From UBA4055 sp964648295 (GTDB taxonomy: Bacteria; UBA4055), in the NCBI GenBank assembly GCA_964648295.1, contig CAZYNH010000015.1, positions 1-56,581 of the forward strand: a stretch of 56,581 nucleotides of DNA, written 5' to 3'. The notes below the pieces were generated by a model. It ran no database searches. It was not told the DNA's origin and worked only from the letters and a program-made list of their open reading frames with translations. Made by a program: the position numbers and the translations under genes. The stretch's first letter is position 1; every line of letters begins with the position of its first letter. This document shows positions 17,309-25,626 of this stretch, piece after piece.

Positions 17309-20212
17309 CTAGTATACTGCGGTCACGAAATAAAATTTTTTGTTCTCTGTCTGATCGATGATCTGACACTCGTTCGTTACAACCTCAGCCTCAAAAGTCC
17401 AGGTCGAGGGATCAGCATAAGGATCTGCCGAAGAGTACACCTTATAAGTGAGCGCTAAGGGAATATTTTCCCAGTATATTGTTGAAATGCCGTTCTCGTA
17501 TCCTCCGCCGGTTATGACCGGGGCTGGCCCGAAGTTGATGTATATGCTTCTGGATCTTCCCTCGCCGGTCTCGCAGTAAAAAGTACCTGTGTACGAATCA
17601 GTGAGAGGAACATCCCATCTTAAATCCTGAGAATCTTCATAGCTGAAATCGGTGTTAGAAGGTTCTATAGCGACGCCGTTATACATCCATTCGAACGGCC
17701 CATTCGAAATATTAGATCTAAAATATGTTATTGGACTGGCTATCGCGCTGCCGTTTAAGATAGTTATATGCTGATTGGAATCACTGTCAAAATCAAGCCC
17801 GTAGTTAACCCAGGTTCCTTTATTTGTAATATTGCCTTTCACATTCACGTACAAAACATATCCGCCAGGGTTGTCAGTAACAGTTCCTGCGTTTTCAAAA
17901 TCGCCGTTTACAGTCAGGGTGTACCAGTACCAGCTTTTATTCTGTACGGTTCCTGTATTAATGACTTTTCCTTCAAGTTTATTGTTCTCATCAACATCTG
18001 TAACGCCGGTCAGGACAAGATCAGTCAGAGTTGAATTCTGTATGTAGCATCCGTTCGACATATCAAAATTAGAAACAGCTTTAGCTTGAGTACCGGCGCC
18101 AAGCAGATTAAGTCTGTTGATATAACCGCCGGAAACATAGAGGTTTCTGTTTTCTCTCAAATCGAGAGTGTTGTCAGTGAAGTTGATCAGTGAATTCTCG
18201 AAATAAAGATCGGTTTTTGCTATAATACCGCTTGAGTTCGAAACGCTTGTGTATTCAGGTGAGAAAGGATAGCCGTAAGCGTTGGAAATATTCTGAACAG
18301 CCGAACCTGAGAGTGTGAGCATGTATCCGCCCCAAATGCCCGCATTATACAGGCTGTCGCCCTTAAAATCTACATTCAGAGACCATCCGCCTGGATTATT
18401 TATTACTTGCCCGTTGTTCTCAAAATCGCCGTTCACGGTCAGCGTGTACCAGTACCAGTTTTTATTCTGTATAGTTCCGTTATTAATGACTTTTCCTTCA
18501 AGTTTATTGTTCTCATCAACATCTGTAACGCCGGTCAGGGCAAGATCAGTCAGAGTTGAATTCTGGATGTAGCATCCGCCCGACATATCAAAATTAGATA
18601 CAGCTTTTGCTTCAGTACCGGCGCCAAGCAGATTAAGCCTGTTGATGTAACCTCCCGAAACATATAGGTTTCTGCCTTCTCTCAAGTCGAGTGTGTTATC
18701 TGTGAAGTTGATCAGCGAATTATAGAAGTAAAGATCGGTTTTTGCCAGAATTCCCGATGAGTTCGAAACGCTGGTGTATTGAGGTGAGAAAGGATAGCCG
18801 TAAGCATTAGAAATATTCTGAACCGCCGAACCTGAGAGTGTGAGCATGTATCCGCCCCAGATGCCCGCATTATACAGGCTGTCGCCCTTAAAATCCACAA
18901 AGAAATAAAATCCTTCAGGGTTATCAATTATTGTCCCGTTGTTCTCGAAGTCGCCGTTGACTAAAAGAGTGTATTGATTCGAGTTCCTGTTCTGAATTAT
19001 CCCCTGGTTGACGGTTTTATTGTAAAACACTACATCATTACTTATATTGGTCGTTCCTGTAAGAAGTACATCAGACAAAGTTGAACTTTCGATGTAGCAG
19101 CCGTCAGACATACCCAAATAAGAGACCGAACCTTCAGTTCCTGCTCCAAGTATGTTCATTCTGTACATATAACCGCCTGAAACATACATACCGAAACCTT
19201 CTCTCAAATCGAGTGTGTTGCCTGTGAAGTCAATATACGAATTTTCGAAGTGAAGATCGTATTTTGCAAGTATTCCGGATGTGTTGGTAACGGTTGTGTA
19301 TGTTGCTTTTATCGGCCAGGAAAAGCTTGTATAGACATTCTGTACATTACTGCCTGAGAAGTATAGAAAATACGGAGTAAAGTCAACCGAGCTGTTAACA
19401 AAATCGGAGTAGCAGGTTATTCTTGCGTTATCCACCGTTCCTCTGTTCTCAAAATGTCCTTTAGCGTCCACATAGGTTTGGTAAGGAGGGTTATCGGTTA
19501 TTGTTCCGTTATTGATGAAACTGCCCTCGGTAGTCAGAGTGTTCATCCAAGATTTTATCACGCCGTTGTTCTCGCTGTCGCCTGTGATTGTAACATTATC
19601 TTCAAAAAGAAGAGTACCCCATATACTCAAATCATGCAGTGTAGAATTGTTTATATATGCGCCGTCCTGAAGCTGAATGTAGGGTTTGGGGAACTGGGAA
19701 GCATCTCCTGTAACAGTCGCGCCGGTCAGATAACCGTCCTTAAGGATCAAACCGAATCCACCCGACAGGTCGAAACCTCCGCCGTTCGGGAAGCTGACAC
19801 GCGAACTCTCAAAATAAACATCACTTATAGGAACTATCTTATTTGTGTTCTCAACAGAAAAATAGTATGGACTGAAAGGTGTAGTTGATGTACAGTGGAG
19901 AGATTGAGACATGCTTCCTGTCAGTTTAAAAATATTGTTGGTAACGGCACCGTAATTGGTTATACCCCCTGTGCAGTTTACGGTAAGAGTGTAACCTATT
20001 GTCGGATGATCCTGTATAGTTCCTTCGTTTATGATGTTGCCGTTGACGGTTAGAGTCGGATGTCCGTTGTATGGCTGTATTGTGCCGCCCGGAAGAATAT
20101 GCAGATCCTCGTTTAATGTTACATCGCTAGTGATCTCCCACAGACCGTAAATATCGAGCGCGAACAGGTTGAGCGCCAAGGCTGACAGTGCCAGCATCAG
20201 TAATTTTTTCAT
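17309..20212 (-). CDS. repeat-rich secreted surface protein (predicted beta-helix)
   Basis: The 967-residue protein begins with a signal peptide (MKKLLMLALSALALNLFA). It then consists of tandem units of about 175 residues, each with TLTVNGDFENNGT, a 'TLSGSAVQNIS' strand, 'NTLDLREG..LYVSGGY' and 'CYIQNSTLTDL'. Three are close copies, and one or two divergent copies lie in front. The alternation of short strands with N-G-T and N-N-G turns suggests a right-handed beta-helix as in filamentous adhesins. The last ~100 residues look like a fibronectin-type domain (STIYWENIPLALTYKVYSS), not a YPNPF sorting tail or an autotransporter barrel. GGAGG eight bases before the ATG fixes the start. Likely surface adhesion or scaffold; function unproven. 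Confidence 0.75.
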   Translation of the reverse strand: MKKLLMLALSALALNLFALDIYGLWEITSDVTLNEDLHILPGGTIQPYNGHPTLTVNGNIINEGTIQDHPTIGYTLTVNCTGGITNYGAVTNNIFKLTGSMSQSLHCTSTTPFSPYYFSVENTNKIVPISDVYFESSRVSFPNGGGFDLSGGFGLILKDGYLTGATVTGDASQFPKPYIQLQDGAYINNSTLHDLSIWGTLLFEDNVTITGDSENNGVIKSWMNTLTTEGSFINNGTITDNPPYQTYVDAKGHFENRGTVDNARITCYSDFVNSSVDFTPYFLYFSGSNVQNVYTSFSWPIKATYTTVTNTSGILAKYDLHFENSYIDFTGNTLDLREGFGMYVSGGYMYRMNILGAGTEGSVSYLGMSDGCYIESSTLSDVLLTGTTNISNDVVFYNKTVNQGIIQNRNSNQYTLLVNGDFENNGTIIDNPEGFYFFVDFKGDSLYNAGIWGGYMLTLSGSAVQNISNAYGYPFSPQYTSVSNSSGILAKTDLYFYNSLINFTDNTLDLREGRNLYVSGGYINRLNLLGAGTEAKAVSNFDMSGGCYIQNSTLTDLALTGVTDVDENNKLEGKVINNGTIQNKNWYWYTLTVNGDFENNGQVINNPGGWSLNVDFKGDSLYNAGIWGGYMLTLSGSAVQNISNAYGYPFSPEYTSVSNSSGIIAKTDLYFENSLINFTDNTLDLRENRNLYVSGGYINRLNLLGAGTQAKAVSNFDMSNGCYIQNSTLTDLVLTGVTDVDENNKLEGKVINTGTVQNKSWYWYTLTVNGDFENAGTVTDNPGGYVLYVNVKGNITNKGTWVNYGLDFDSDSNQHITILNGSAIASPITYFRSNISNGPFEWMYNGVAIEPSNTDFSYEDSQDLRWDVPLTDSYTGTFYCETGEGRSRSIYINFGPAPVITGGGYENGISTIYWENIPLALTYKVYSSADPYADPSTWTFEAEVVTNECQIIDQTENKKFYFVTAVY
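17880..18930 (-). repeat. tandem 525-bp DNA repeat inside surface protein gene
   Basis: Two neighbouring units align over nearly all their length with a 525-bp (175-codon) offset. For example, CCGAACCTGAGAGTGTGAGC is at 18301 and again at 18826. Identity at the DNA level is high, including silent positions, so the duplication looks recent or kept alike by recombination. Boundaries are approximate. Confidence 0.8.
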
Positions 20213-20287
20213 TTTGTTATTCCTCCAAAAAGATTTATTTTGGGTTTAAAATAACAACAAAAATGAAAATTGGCAACAAATATATTG

Positions 20288-22084
20288 TTAGAAAATTATT
20301 TCGCTTTCATTCTCTTTCATCTGGGTAGTCCACAGCTTGTGATATACGCCGTGTTTAGCGAGCAGTTCCGAGTGCGTTCCCGTTTCGGCGACCTTACCGT
20401 TCTCAAGGACGATGATCCTGTCAACGCCGACGATCGTGGTAAGCCTGTGGGCTATAATTATGGTCGTCCTGTCTCCCATAATTTTCTCAATAGCCTCCTG
20501 GATCACATTCTCGGAGACAGAGTCAATCGAAGCGGTAGCCTCGTCGAGGATTAGTATCTTGGGGTTCTTTAAAAGAGCTCTGGCTATAGAAAGCCTCTGC
20601 CTCTGTCCGCCTGACAGCTTGAGACCCCTTTCGCCGATCACAGTGTCGAATTTCATCGGCAGCTCATTTATGAAATTGAGTATATCCGCGTCTCTGCAGG
20701 CTCTTTCGACCTGCTCTCTGGTCGCGTCGAGATCGGCATATTTAAGATTATTCATGATCGTGTCGTTGAACAGCAGAGCATCCTGAAAAACGATCGATAT
20801 TTTATTCCTGTAGCTGTCAATATCCAGTTTTCTGATATCAGTTCCGTTGAATCTTACTGTTCCAGATTCCGGGTCATAGAATCTCAGGATAAGATTTACA
20901 ATAGTAGATTTGCCGGCGCCGCTCGGACCGACAATTGCCACGGACTTTCCGTCCTCTATTTTAATGCTGACACTGTTAAGAGCAAGCTTGTTCTTTTCTT
21001 TTTCATACCTGAAAACAATATCCTCAAATTCGATCTCGCCCCTTTTTTCGTCTATCTGTTCAGGTTCCTGTTCAATATGAAGTTCGTCAGGGTATTCTAT
21101 GTACTCATATATCCTGTCAATCGATACGAATGCCGAAATCACAAATATCATTGTTCCTGAAAGCTCAAAAATAGGCTCAAAAAGGTTCCTGACAAGCATG
21201 ATGAACGCTATAAGAACCCCGAGTGAAATCTCGTTTCCTGTTAGAAGATTCAGGCCGTAAACGATTATCGTAACATAAAATCCGTGCCAGAAAAGTGTTC
21301 CCAACACTTCGAACATCCTGTTCGTGATGCCCAGTTTAATGCTGTCCCTGATATATTCACGGCTTTTTTTCAAGTGCCTTGAAGCCTCATAATTTTCATT
21401 GCCGAAAGCCATAACTATCTTAATGTTGGAAAGAACTTCCTGCAGATAACCCAGGAGCCGGCCCCATTTCTCTGATGTTCTCTTTCGGTATCGCTTGAAA
21501 AAGTTCATGACTACAGTTACGCATACATACTGAAGGGCGATGAGGACAAGTACAGCGATGGTAATTTTCCAGCTCAGGTAGAAAAGCATCGAAAGAGAAA
21601 AGAATATCTTTAAGAACGCGTTGAAAAAGTCGAAGAAGGCGTCCGAAGCAAGGTATGATACTGAACCGACATCGTTGTTCATCCTTGATGTGATCTCGCC
21701 GGAAACCCTTTTTGCGTAGAAAACAGGGGATTTGAGAAGCAGGGCATTGAACAGCTTCTCCCGGATGTCTTTTCTTATGTTGTACTGCAGATACCACCTG
21801 ATGTAAATGTGTCCAAGGAACAGGCCGCTGAAAACGATGAACAGGATAGTTATGGACGTAAAGAAAATGTTGAGAGAAAAGATGTCCTTGAGGGGTATGA
21901 TCTCGTCAACCGCATATTGAATTATAAGAGGAGGAACTGTTATTATTAAATTACTTATAACATCAAAAAAAGCCAGGCCCATGATCAGCCATTTATATTT
22001 AGCCATGAACCTGTAAAGCTTTGGCAGCCTTGTCAGCATCTGCTTGTATGAGATGTCGTATTTGTTATGCTCTTTTTCTGCCAT
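20288..22084 (-). CDS. ABC exporter half-transporter, membrane + ATPase (second)
   Basis: The 598-residue protein has a type IV ABC exporter fold: about six membrane helices in residues 25-320, then an ATPase domain with Walker A VGPSGAGKST, signature KLSGGQRQRLSIARAL, Walker B ILILDEATASID (catalytic Glu present) and the His switch IIIAHRLTT. It overlaps the previous half-transporter by 20 bases. Together they would form a heterodimer of the MsbA/LmrCD type. With the HlyD-like protein upstream they may export a peptide, lipid or drug. No cargo gene or TolC-like channel is visible next to it. Confidence 0.88.
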   Translation of the reverse strand: MAEKEHNKYDISYKQMLTRLPKLYRFMAKYKWLIMGLAFFDVISNLIITVPPLIIQYAVDEIIPLKDIFSLNIFFTSITILFIVFSGLFLGHIYIRWYLQYNIRKDIREKLFNALLLKSPVFYAKRVSGEITSRMNNDVGSVSYLASDAFFDFFNAFLKIFFSLSMLFYLSWKITIAVLVLIALQYVCVTVVMNFFKRYRKRTSEKWGRLLGYLQEVLSNIKIVMAFGNENYEASRHLKKSREYIRDSIKLGITNRMFEVLGTLFWHGFYVTIIVYGLNLLTGNEISLGVLIAFIMLVRNLFEPIFELSGTMIFVISAFVSIDRIYEYIEYPDELHIEQEPEQIDEKRGEIEFEDIVFRYEKEKNKLALNSVSIKIEDGKSVAIVGPSGAGKSTIVNLILRFYDPESGTVRFNGTDIRKLDIDSYRNKISIVFQDALLFNDTIMNNLKYADLDATREQVERACRDADILNFINELPMKFDTVIGERGLKLSGGQRQRLSIARALLKNPKILILDEATASIDSVSENVIQEAIEKIMGDRTTIIIAHRLTTIVGVDRIIVLENGKVAETGTHSELLAKHGVYHKLWTTQMKENESEIIF

Positions 22085-23846
22085 TTCCTTCGGTAGTGTT
22101 TTTCTTTAACTGTTCGTTCCAGAGCCTTCTGTATTCGCTTTGTTCTCTCGCGAACAATGTTTCGTGATCGCCGGTCTCAATTATTCTTCCCGATTTGAAA
22201 ACGAAGATCCTGTCCGCGTCGACTACGGTCGAAAGTCTGTGGGCTATAACGATAGACGTAGGTTTCTGCATCACCTTTTTCATCGTTTCGGATATCATGC
22301 TCTCGGACCTTGTGTCAAGAGCTGATGTGGCCTCGTCGAAGATAACGATATTCGGGTTTCTCAATACCAGCCTGCAGATGGATATCCTCTGTTTTTCCCC
22401 TCCGGAGAAGTTCTTCCCTTTCTCCTCGACCATGGTGTCAAGTCCGTTCGGAAGCTTGGCTACAAGTTCCTCGAGAAGCGTCATTCTGACAGCCTCCATT
22501 ATTTCATCGTCGCTGACCCTCCTGTTGGCTCCGTAAGCCAGATTTTCTCTTAGAGTCGCAACGAACATTTCTGTTTCCTGAAAGACCACGCCAATATTCC
22601 TTCTGAGAAGTCTGAGACTGAAGTCGGTCAGCGGTATCCCGTCTAAGAGTATCCTTCCGCTGTCAGGGTCGTAGAACCTGAATATCAGGTTGGTTATTGT
22701 TGATTTTCCGCTTCCGGATTCGCCCACGAAGGCTACCGTTTCTCCCGCATTTATTTTGAACGACATGTCAAAAAGGATCTGTTTATTCTTTTCGTAAGAA
22801 AAGTTTACATTCTCGAATACTATCTCTCCTCTTACCGCCGCAGATTTTACCGGGGTGGCGGATTCTGTGATCTCGGGCTTTTCGTCCAGATATGCTTTTA
22901 CACGCTGAACCCCGACAATACTCTCCTGGAACCTGTTGATCGCCATGACTATGCTGAAAACTGGCCATATATACTGCACTGAATACATCCACATGGTTAT
23001 CAGCTCGCCTACACTCATTTTGTCGATTATTATAAGATAACTGCCCATCCAGAGAACAAGAAGAGGCGTAAAATTCCTTAAAAACATCGTTACCGCTCTA
23101 AGCTGGCTTCTGACGGAAGCTATGTTTAAGGCCTGGTCAATAATTTTCTCCGACCTGCATGAGTGGATCAGTTCCTCGTATTTTTTCTGTACGAATATCT
23201 GAATTACCTTGATAAGCGTTATCCTCTCCTGGAGATATCCGATCAGCTTGGATTCTTTTTCCCTGGTTTCCCTTATGTCCTTATGCATTCTCCTTACCGC
23301 GAAGAATACGAAAACTGACTGGATCATGATCATAACGAACATCGGAAAGGCCAGAACAGGATTGAGATAGAAAATTGCGAAAGTGATAAAAACGAATTTC
23401 GAAATGTTGGTCACAAGCGAGATCACTTCAACTGTAAGTATGTTCTGTATAGCGGCTACATCTATGTTAAGCCTTTCCAGGATTTCTCCCGAGTGTCTGT
23501 CGGAATAAAATTTAAGAGAAAGCCGCTGAAGGTGCCTGAGCAGGTAGTTCCTTATATCGAAGGTGATCATCGAGCCCATATAAGACATTATATAACCGAC
23601 GAAGAAGTCAATAAAGGCCATTATAAGCACGATAAATACGATTACCATCACGATGAAGTTAATTGATTTAAAGTCGTGGTTGGGCAGGAAATCGTCAATA
23701 ATTACTGTGAATGTCAGATAGGGAAGGGCCGTACTGAGCACATTGTAGAATAGGAGAAATATTATAAGGCTGAAAAGCGATGTTTTATATGGTTTTACGA
23801 ACCTGAATATGTAAAATATATCTTTCAAGCTAATTAATGTCCGCAT
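22065..23846 (-). CDS. ABC exporter half-transporter, membrane + ATPase (first)
   Basis: The 593-residue protein shows about six membrane helices in the first 320 residues and a C-terminal ATPase with Walker A VGESGSGKST, signature NFSGGEKQRISICRLV, Walker B IVIFDEATSALD and switch IVIAHRLST. The catalytic Glu is present here too, so both sites of a heterodimer could be active, unlike heterodimers with one degenerate site. Its start overlaps the adaptor gene's end by 17 bases and its end overlaps the next half-transporter, so the three are translationally linked. Confidence 0.88.
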   Translation of the reverse strand: MRTLISLKDIFYIFRFVKPYKTSLFSLIIFLLFYNVLSTALPYLTFTVIIDDFLPNHDFKSINFIVMVIVFIVLIMAFIDFFVGYIMSYMGSMITFDIRNYLLRHLQRLSLKFYSDRHSGEILERLNIDVAAIQNILTVEVISLVTNISKFVFITFAIFYLNPVLAFPMFVMIMIQSVFVFFAVRRMHKDIRETREKESKLIGYLQERITLIKVIQIFVQKKYEELIHSCRSEKIIDQALNIASVRSQLRAVTMFLRNFTPLLVLWMGSYLIIIDKMSVGELITMWMYSVQYIWPVFSIVMAINRFQESIVGVQRVKAYLDEKPEITESATPVKSAAVRGEIVFENVNFSYEKNKQILFDMSFKINAGETVAFVGESGSGKSTITNLIFRFYDPDSGRILLDGIPLTDFSLRLLRRNIGVVFQETEMFVATLRENLAYGANRRVSDDEIMEAVRMTLLEELVAKLPNGLDTMVEEKGKNFSGGEKQRISICRLVLRNPNIVIFDEATSALDTRSESMISETMKKVMQKPTSIVIAHRLSTVVDADRIFVFKSGRIIETGDHETLFAREQSEYRRLWNEQLKKNTTEGNGRKRA

Positions 23847-24921
23847 ACTTAATTATCTGTTCCCAGAGGATCCTCATTATCGGCAGGTCTTCCTCCGTTA
23901 TTATAATAGCCTCACCCACGACGCCGGCGTGAATGAACCGCTTTCTGCCTCTGTCGAAGAACTCTGTGTTCAACACTTCTATCTCGACGGGGAAAGTAAT
24001 CGAGCCGCTGATATTTTCAGGCTTAAGGCCTATTTTTTTTACAACCCCCTTGATGAAATCTTTTCCTCTGAAAGTATCGACATTGAAGAATACTTTCTGT
24101 CCTTCTCTTACTCTGATTATATCCGCGCCTGAGGCGTAGCCGATAAAATCTGTTTCGTTTTCAGAGACGATATCTCCAATTTTGGTGCCTTTTGCCAGGT
24201 AGGAATTGAGTAAGCCTGACATTTTGTCGGTGACAAGCTTGCCGGTCATTTTGGCTGTTATAGAAAGAAGTCCGTTCCTTTTTTTTAAGTAATTCAGCCT
24301 GTCCTGTTCGATCTCCAGCTCTTTCTGTTTGAGCTTGTAGCTTAAGAAAGTGGATGTGTCAAGTTTCTGAAGCTGCTTGTTCAATTCGCTTATCTGAATC
24401 TCTATTGATCTGACTTCAAGTTCTTTCTGCTTCAGCACTATGTTCGCGGCCTCGAATTCGTCTTTAGAAACTATTTTTTTCTGATAAAGGTCGGATTTGT
24501 CCCTCATGACGCTTTCGTAATATTCTCTTTCGTCTTTTTTGACCTTAAGCTCTTCCTGAAGTTTTGATATGTCGTACGAGCTGAGACTCACATCTATCTT
24601 TTTTAACTGAAGTATCTCTTCCAGTCCGAGCTTGTAGATCATTATCCTGTTCTCCGAGTTAACGATCTCCATTTCAAGATCGTCGTTCCTTAAAGTCAGA
24701 ATTGTATCGTTCAGAGCCAGCATTGAGTTCTCGTTTTTGTAGACTGCTGATACAAAACCGCTTTCCTCTGCCACCACAGGTGAAATGCTTCTGTATGTGA
24801 AAGCTCCCGGAACTATGACCTTTCTGTCAATCCGCATGAGAGTAAGAACCGATACAGCGAATGCAAGAAGGATCAGCATGGCTATTGCGATGATTATTGA
24901 TTTTTTTATTGTTACTCTCAT
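23830..24921 (-). CDS. HlyD-family membrane-fusion adaptor
   Basis: The 363-residue protein has one N-terminal membrane helix (about 8-29), then a biotinyl-lipoyl-like half (VIVPGAFTYRSISPVVAEESGFV). A long coiled-coil hairpin (about 75-215, heptads rich in Leu, Lys, Glu) follows, then the second lipoyl half and a beta-barrel domain (DIIRVREGQKVFFNVDTF). Such adaptors bridge an inner-membrane exporter to the outer membrane. It lies 16 bases after coaE and overlaps the first ABC half-transporter by 17 bases. The partner channel is not in the window. Confidence 0.82.
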   Translation of the reverse strand: MRVTIKKSIIIAIAMLILLAFAVSVLTLMRIDRKVIVPGAFTYRSISPVVAEESGFVSAVYKNENSMLALNDTILTLRNDDLEMEIVNSENRIMIYKLGLEEILQLKKIDVSLSSYDISKLQEELKVKKDEREYYESVMRDKSDLYQKKIVSKDEFEAANIVLKQKELEVRSIEIQISELNKQLQKLDTSTFLSYKLKQKELEIEQDRLNYLKKRNGLLSITAKMTGKLVTDKMSGLLNSYLAKGTKIGDIVSENETDFIGYASGADIIRVREGQKVFFNVDTFRGKDFIKGVVKKIGLKPENISGSITFPVEIEVLNTEFFDRGRKRFIHAGVVGEAIIITEEDLPIMRILWEQIIKYADIN

Positions 24922-24937
24922 GGCGGCCTTCCGGTAA

Positions 24938-25519
24938 TTATTTTAAGAAATCTTCCAGAGTATTTTCCAGCTTTGAGTGAAGATCATCTATACTGTCGCC
25001 TGTCATGATGACAGCATCGGCTATTGTTCTCATGTCGTCATATTTCTTCTGGGCGTCAATTCTTAATGAGGCAGCTACAGCGCTGATACCCTCTCTGTGA
25101 ACTATCCTTGAAACGGCTTTTTCACGCTCAGTTTCAACATAGATCACTTTATCCATGTATTTATCAAGTCCCGATTCTGCCAGTACCGCGCCTTCAATAA
25201 CGCAGTTGTTGTGCTCTGACATAATGCTTAGAGTCTCCTTAATTATGTAGCGGAAAAATATTGCGTTGAGCTTGTCAAGTTCAGTTCCGTTCCCGAAAAC
25301 GAGGGCTCCGAGCCTTTTTCGGTCTATCTGCCCTTCTGTCACATATTCTTCTCCGAAGGCTGATATGACCTCCGTAATGACCTGCGGATAGGCAGCGGGT
25401 ATATTCCGGCCGATCTTATCAAGATCAATATGATAAAAGCCTTTCTGTTCAAAGAAATTTGCCACCGTGGTCTTGCCGCTTCCGGATTTGCCGAATATAC
25501 CTATCTTCAACTTAATCAT
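24938..25519 (-). CDS. coaE: dephospho-CoA kinase
   Basis: This protein phosphorylates dephospho-CoA at the ribose 3' hydroxyl, the last step of coenzyme A synthesis. The P-loop GKSGSGKT is at residues 10-17, followed by the family motif HIDLDKIGR (usual D-x-D-x-I-x-R), the late EGAVL region and LRIDAQKKYDD. At 193 residues it is of normal length. The GGAG is unusually close to the ATG (one base between). A TTG three codons later, ten bases from the GGAG, is a possible alternative start. First gene of the transcript that continues into the exporter genes. Confidence 0.85.
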   Translation of the reverse strand: MIKLKIGIFGKSGSGKTTVANFFEQKGFYHIDLDKIGRNIPAAYPQVITEVISAFGEEYVTEGQIDRKRLGALVFGNGTELDKLNAIFFRYIIKETLSIMSEHNNCVIEGAVLAESGLDKYMDKVIYVETEREKAVSRIVHREGISAVAASLRIDAQKKYDDMRTIADAVIMTGDSIDDLHSKLENTLEDFLK

Positions 25520-25539
25520 TCTCCGTCTTCATCGCGCTA

Positions 25540-25568
25540 AATATAATGAATTATTGCGCAACAATCAA
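25540..25568 (-). promoter_or_regulatory. sigma70-like promoter for coaE-exporter operon
   Basis: On the minus strand TTGATT (25568-25563), a 17-base spacer and TATATT (25545-25540) precede the coaE start by 20 bases. Four of six and five of six consensus bases match. Confidence 0.6.
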
Positions 25569-25626
25569 AGGTTATATTGGATGAAAATGCTTTCCGGACA
25601 GATGAACCGCCTTAAAAGACAGACAG

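Noticed and set aside
20276..20288. ACAAATATATTGT as a second copy of the dnaE palindrome
   Set aside because: It has an extra base, overlaps a stop codon and lies in AT-rich DNA; probably chance.
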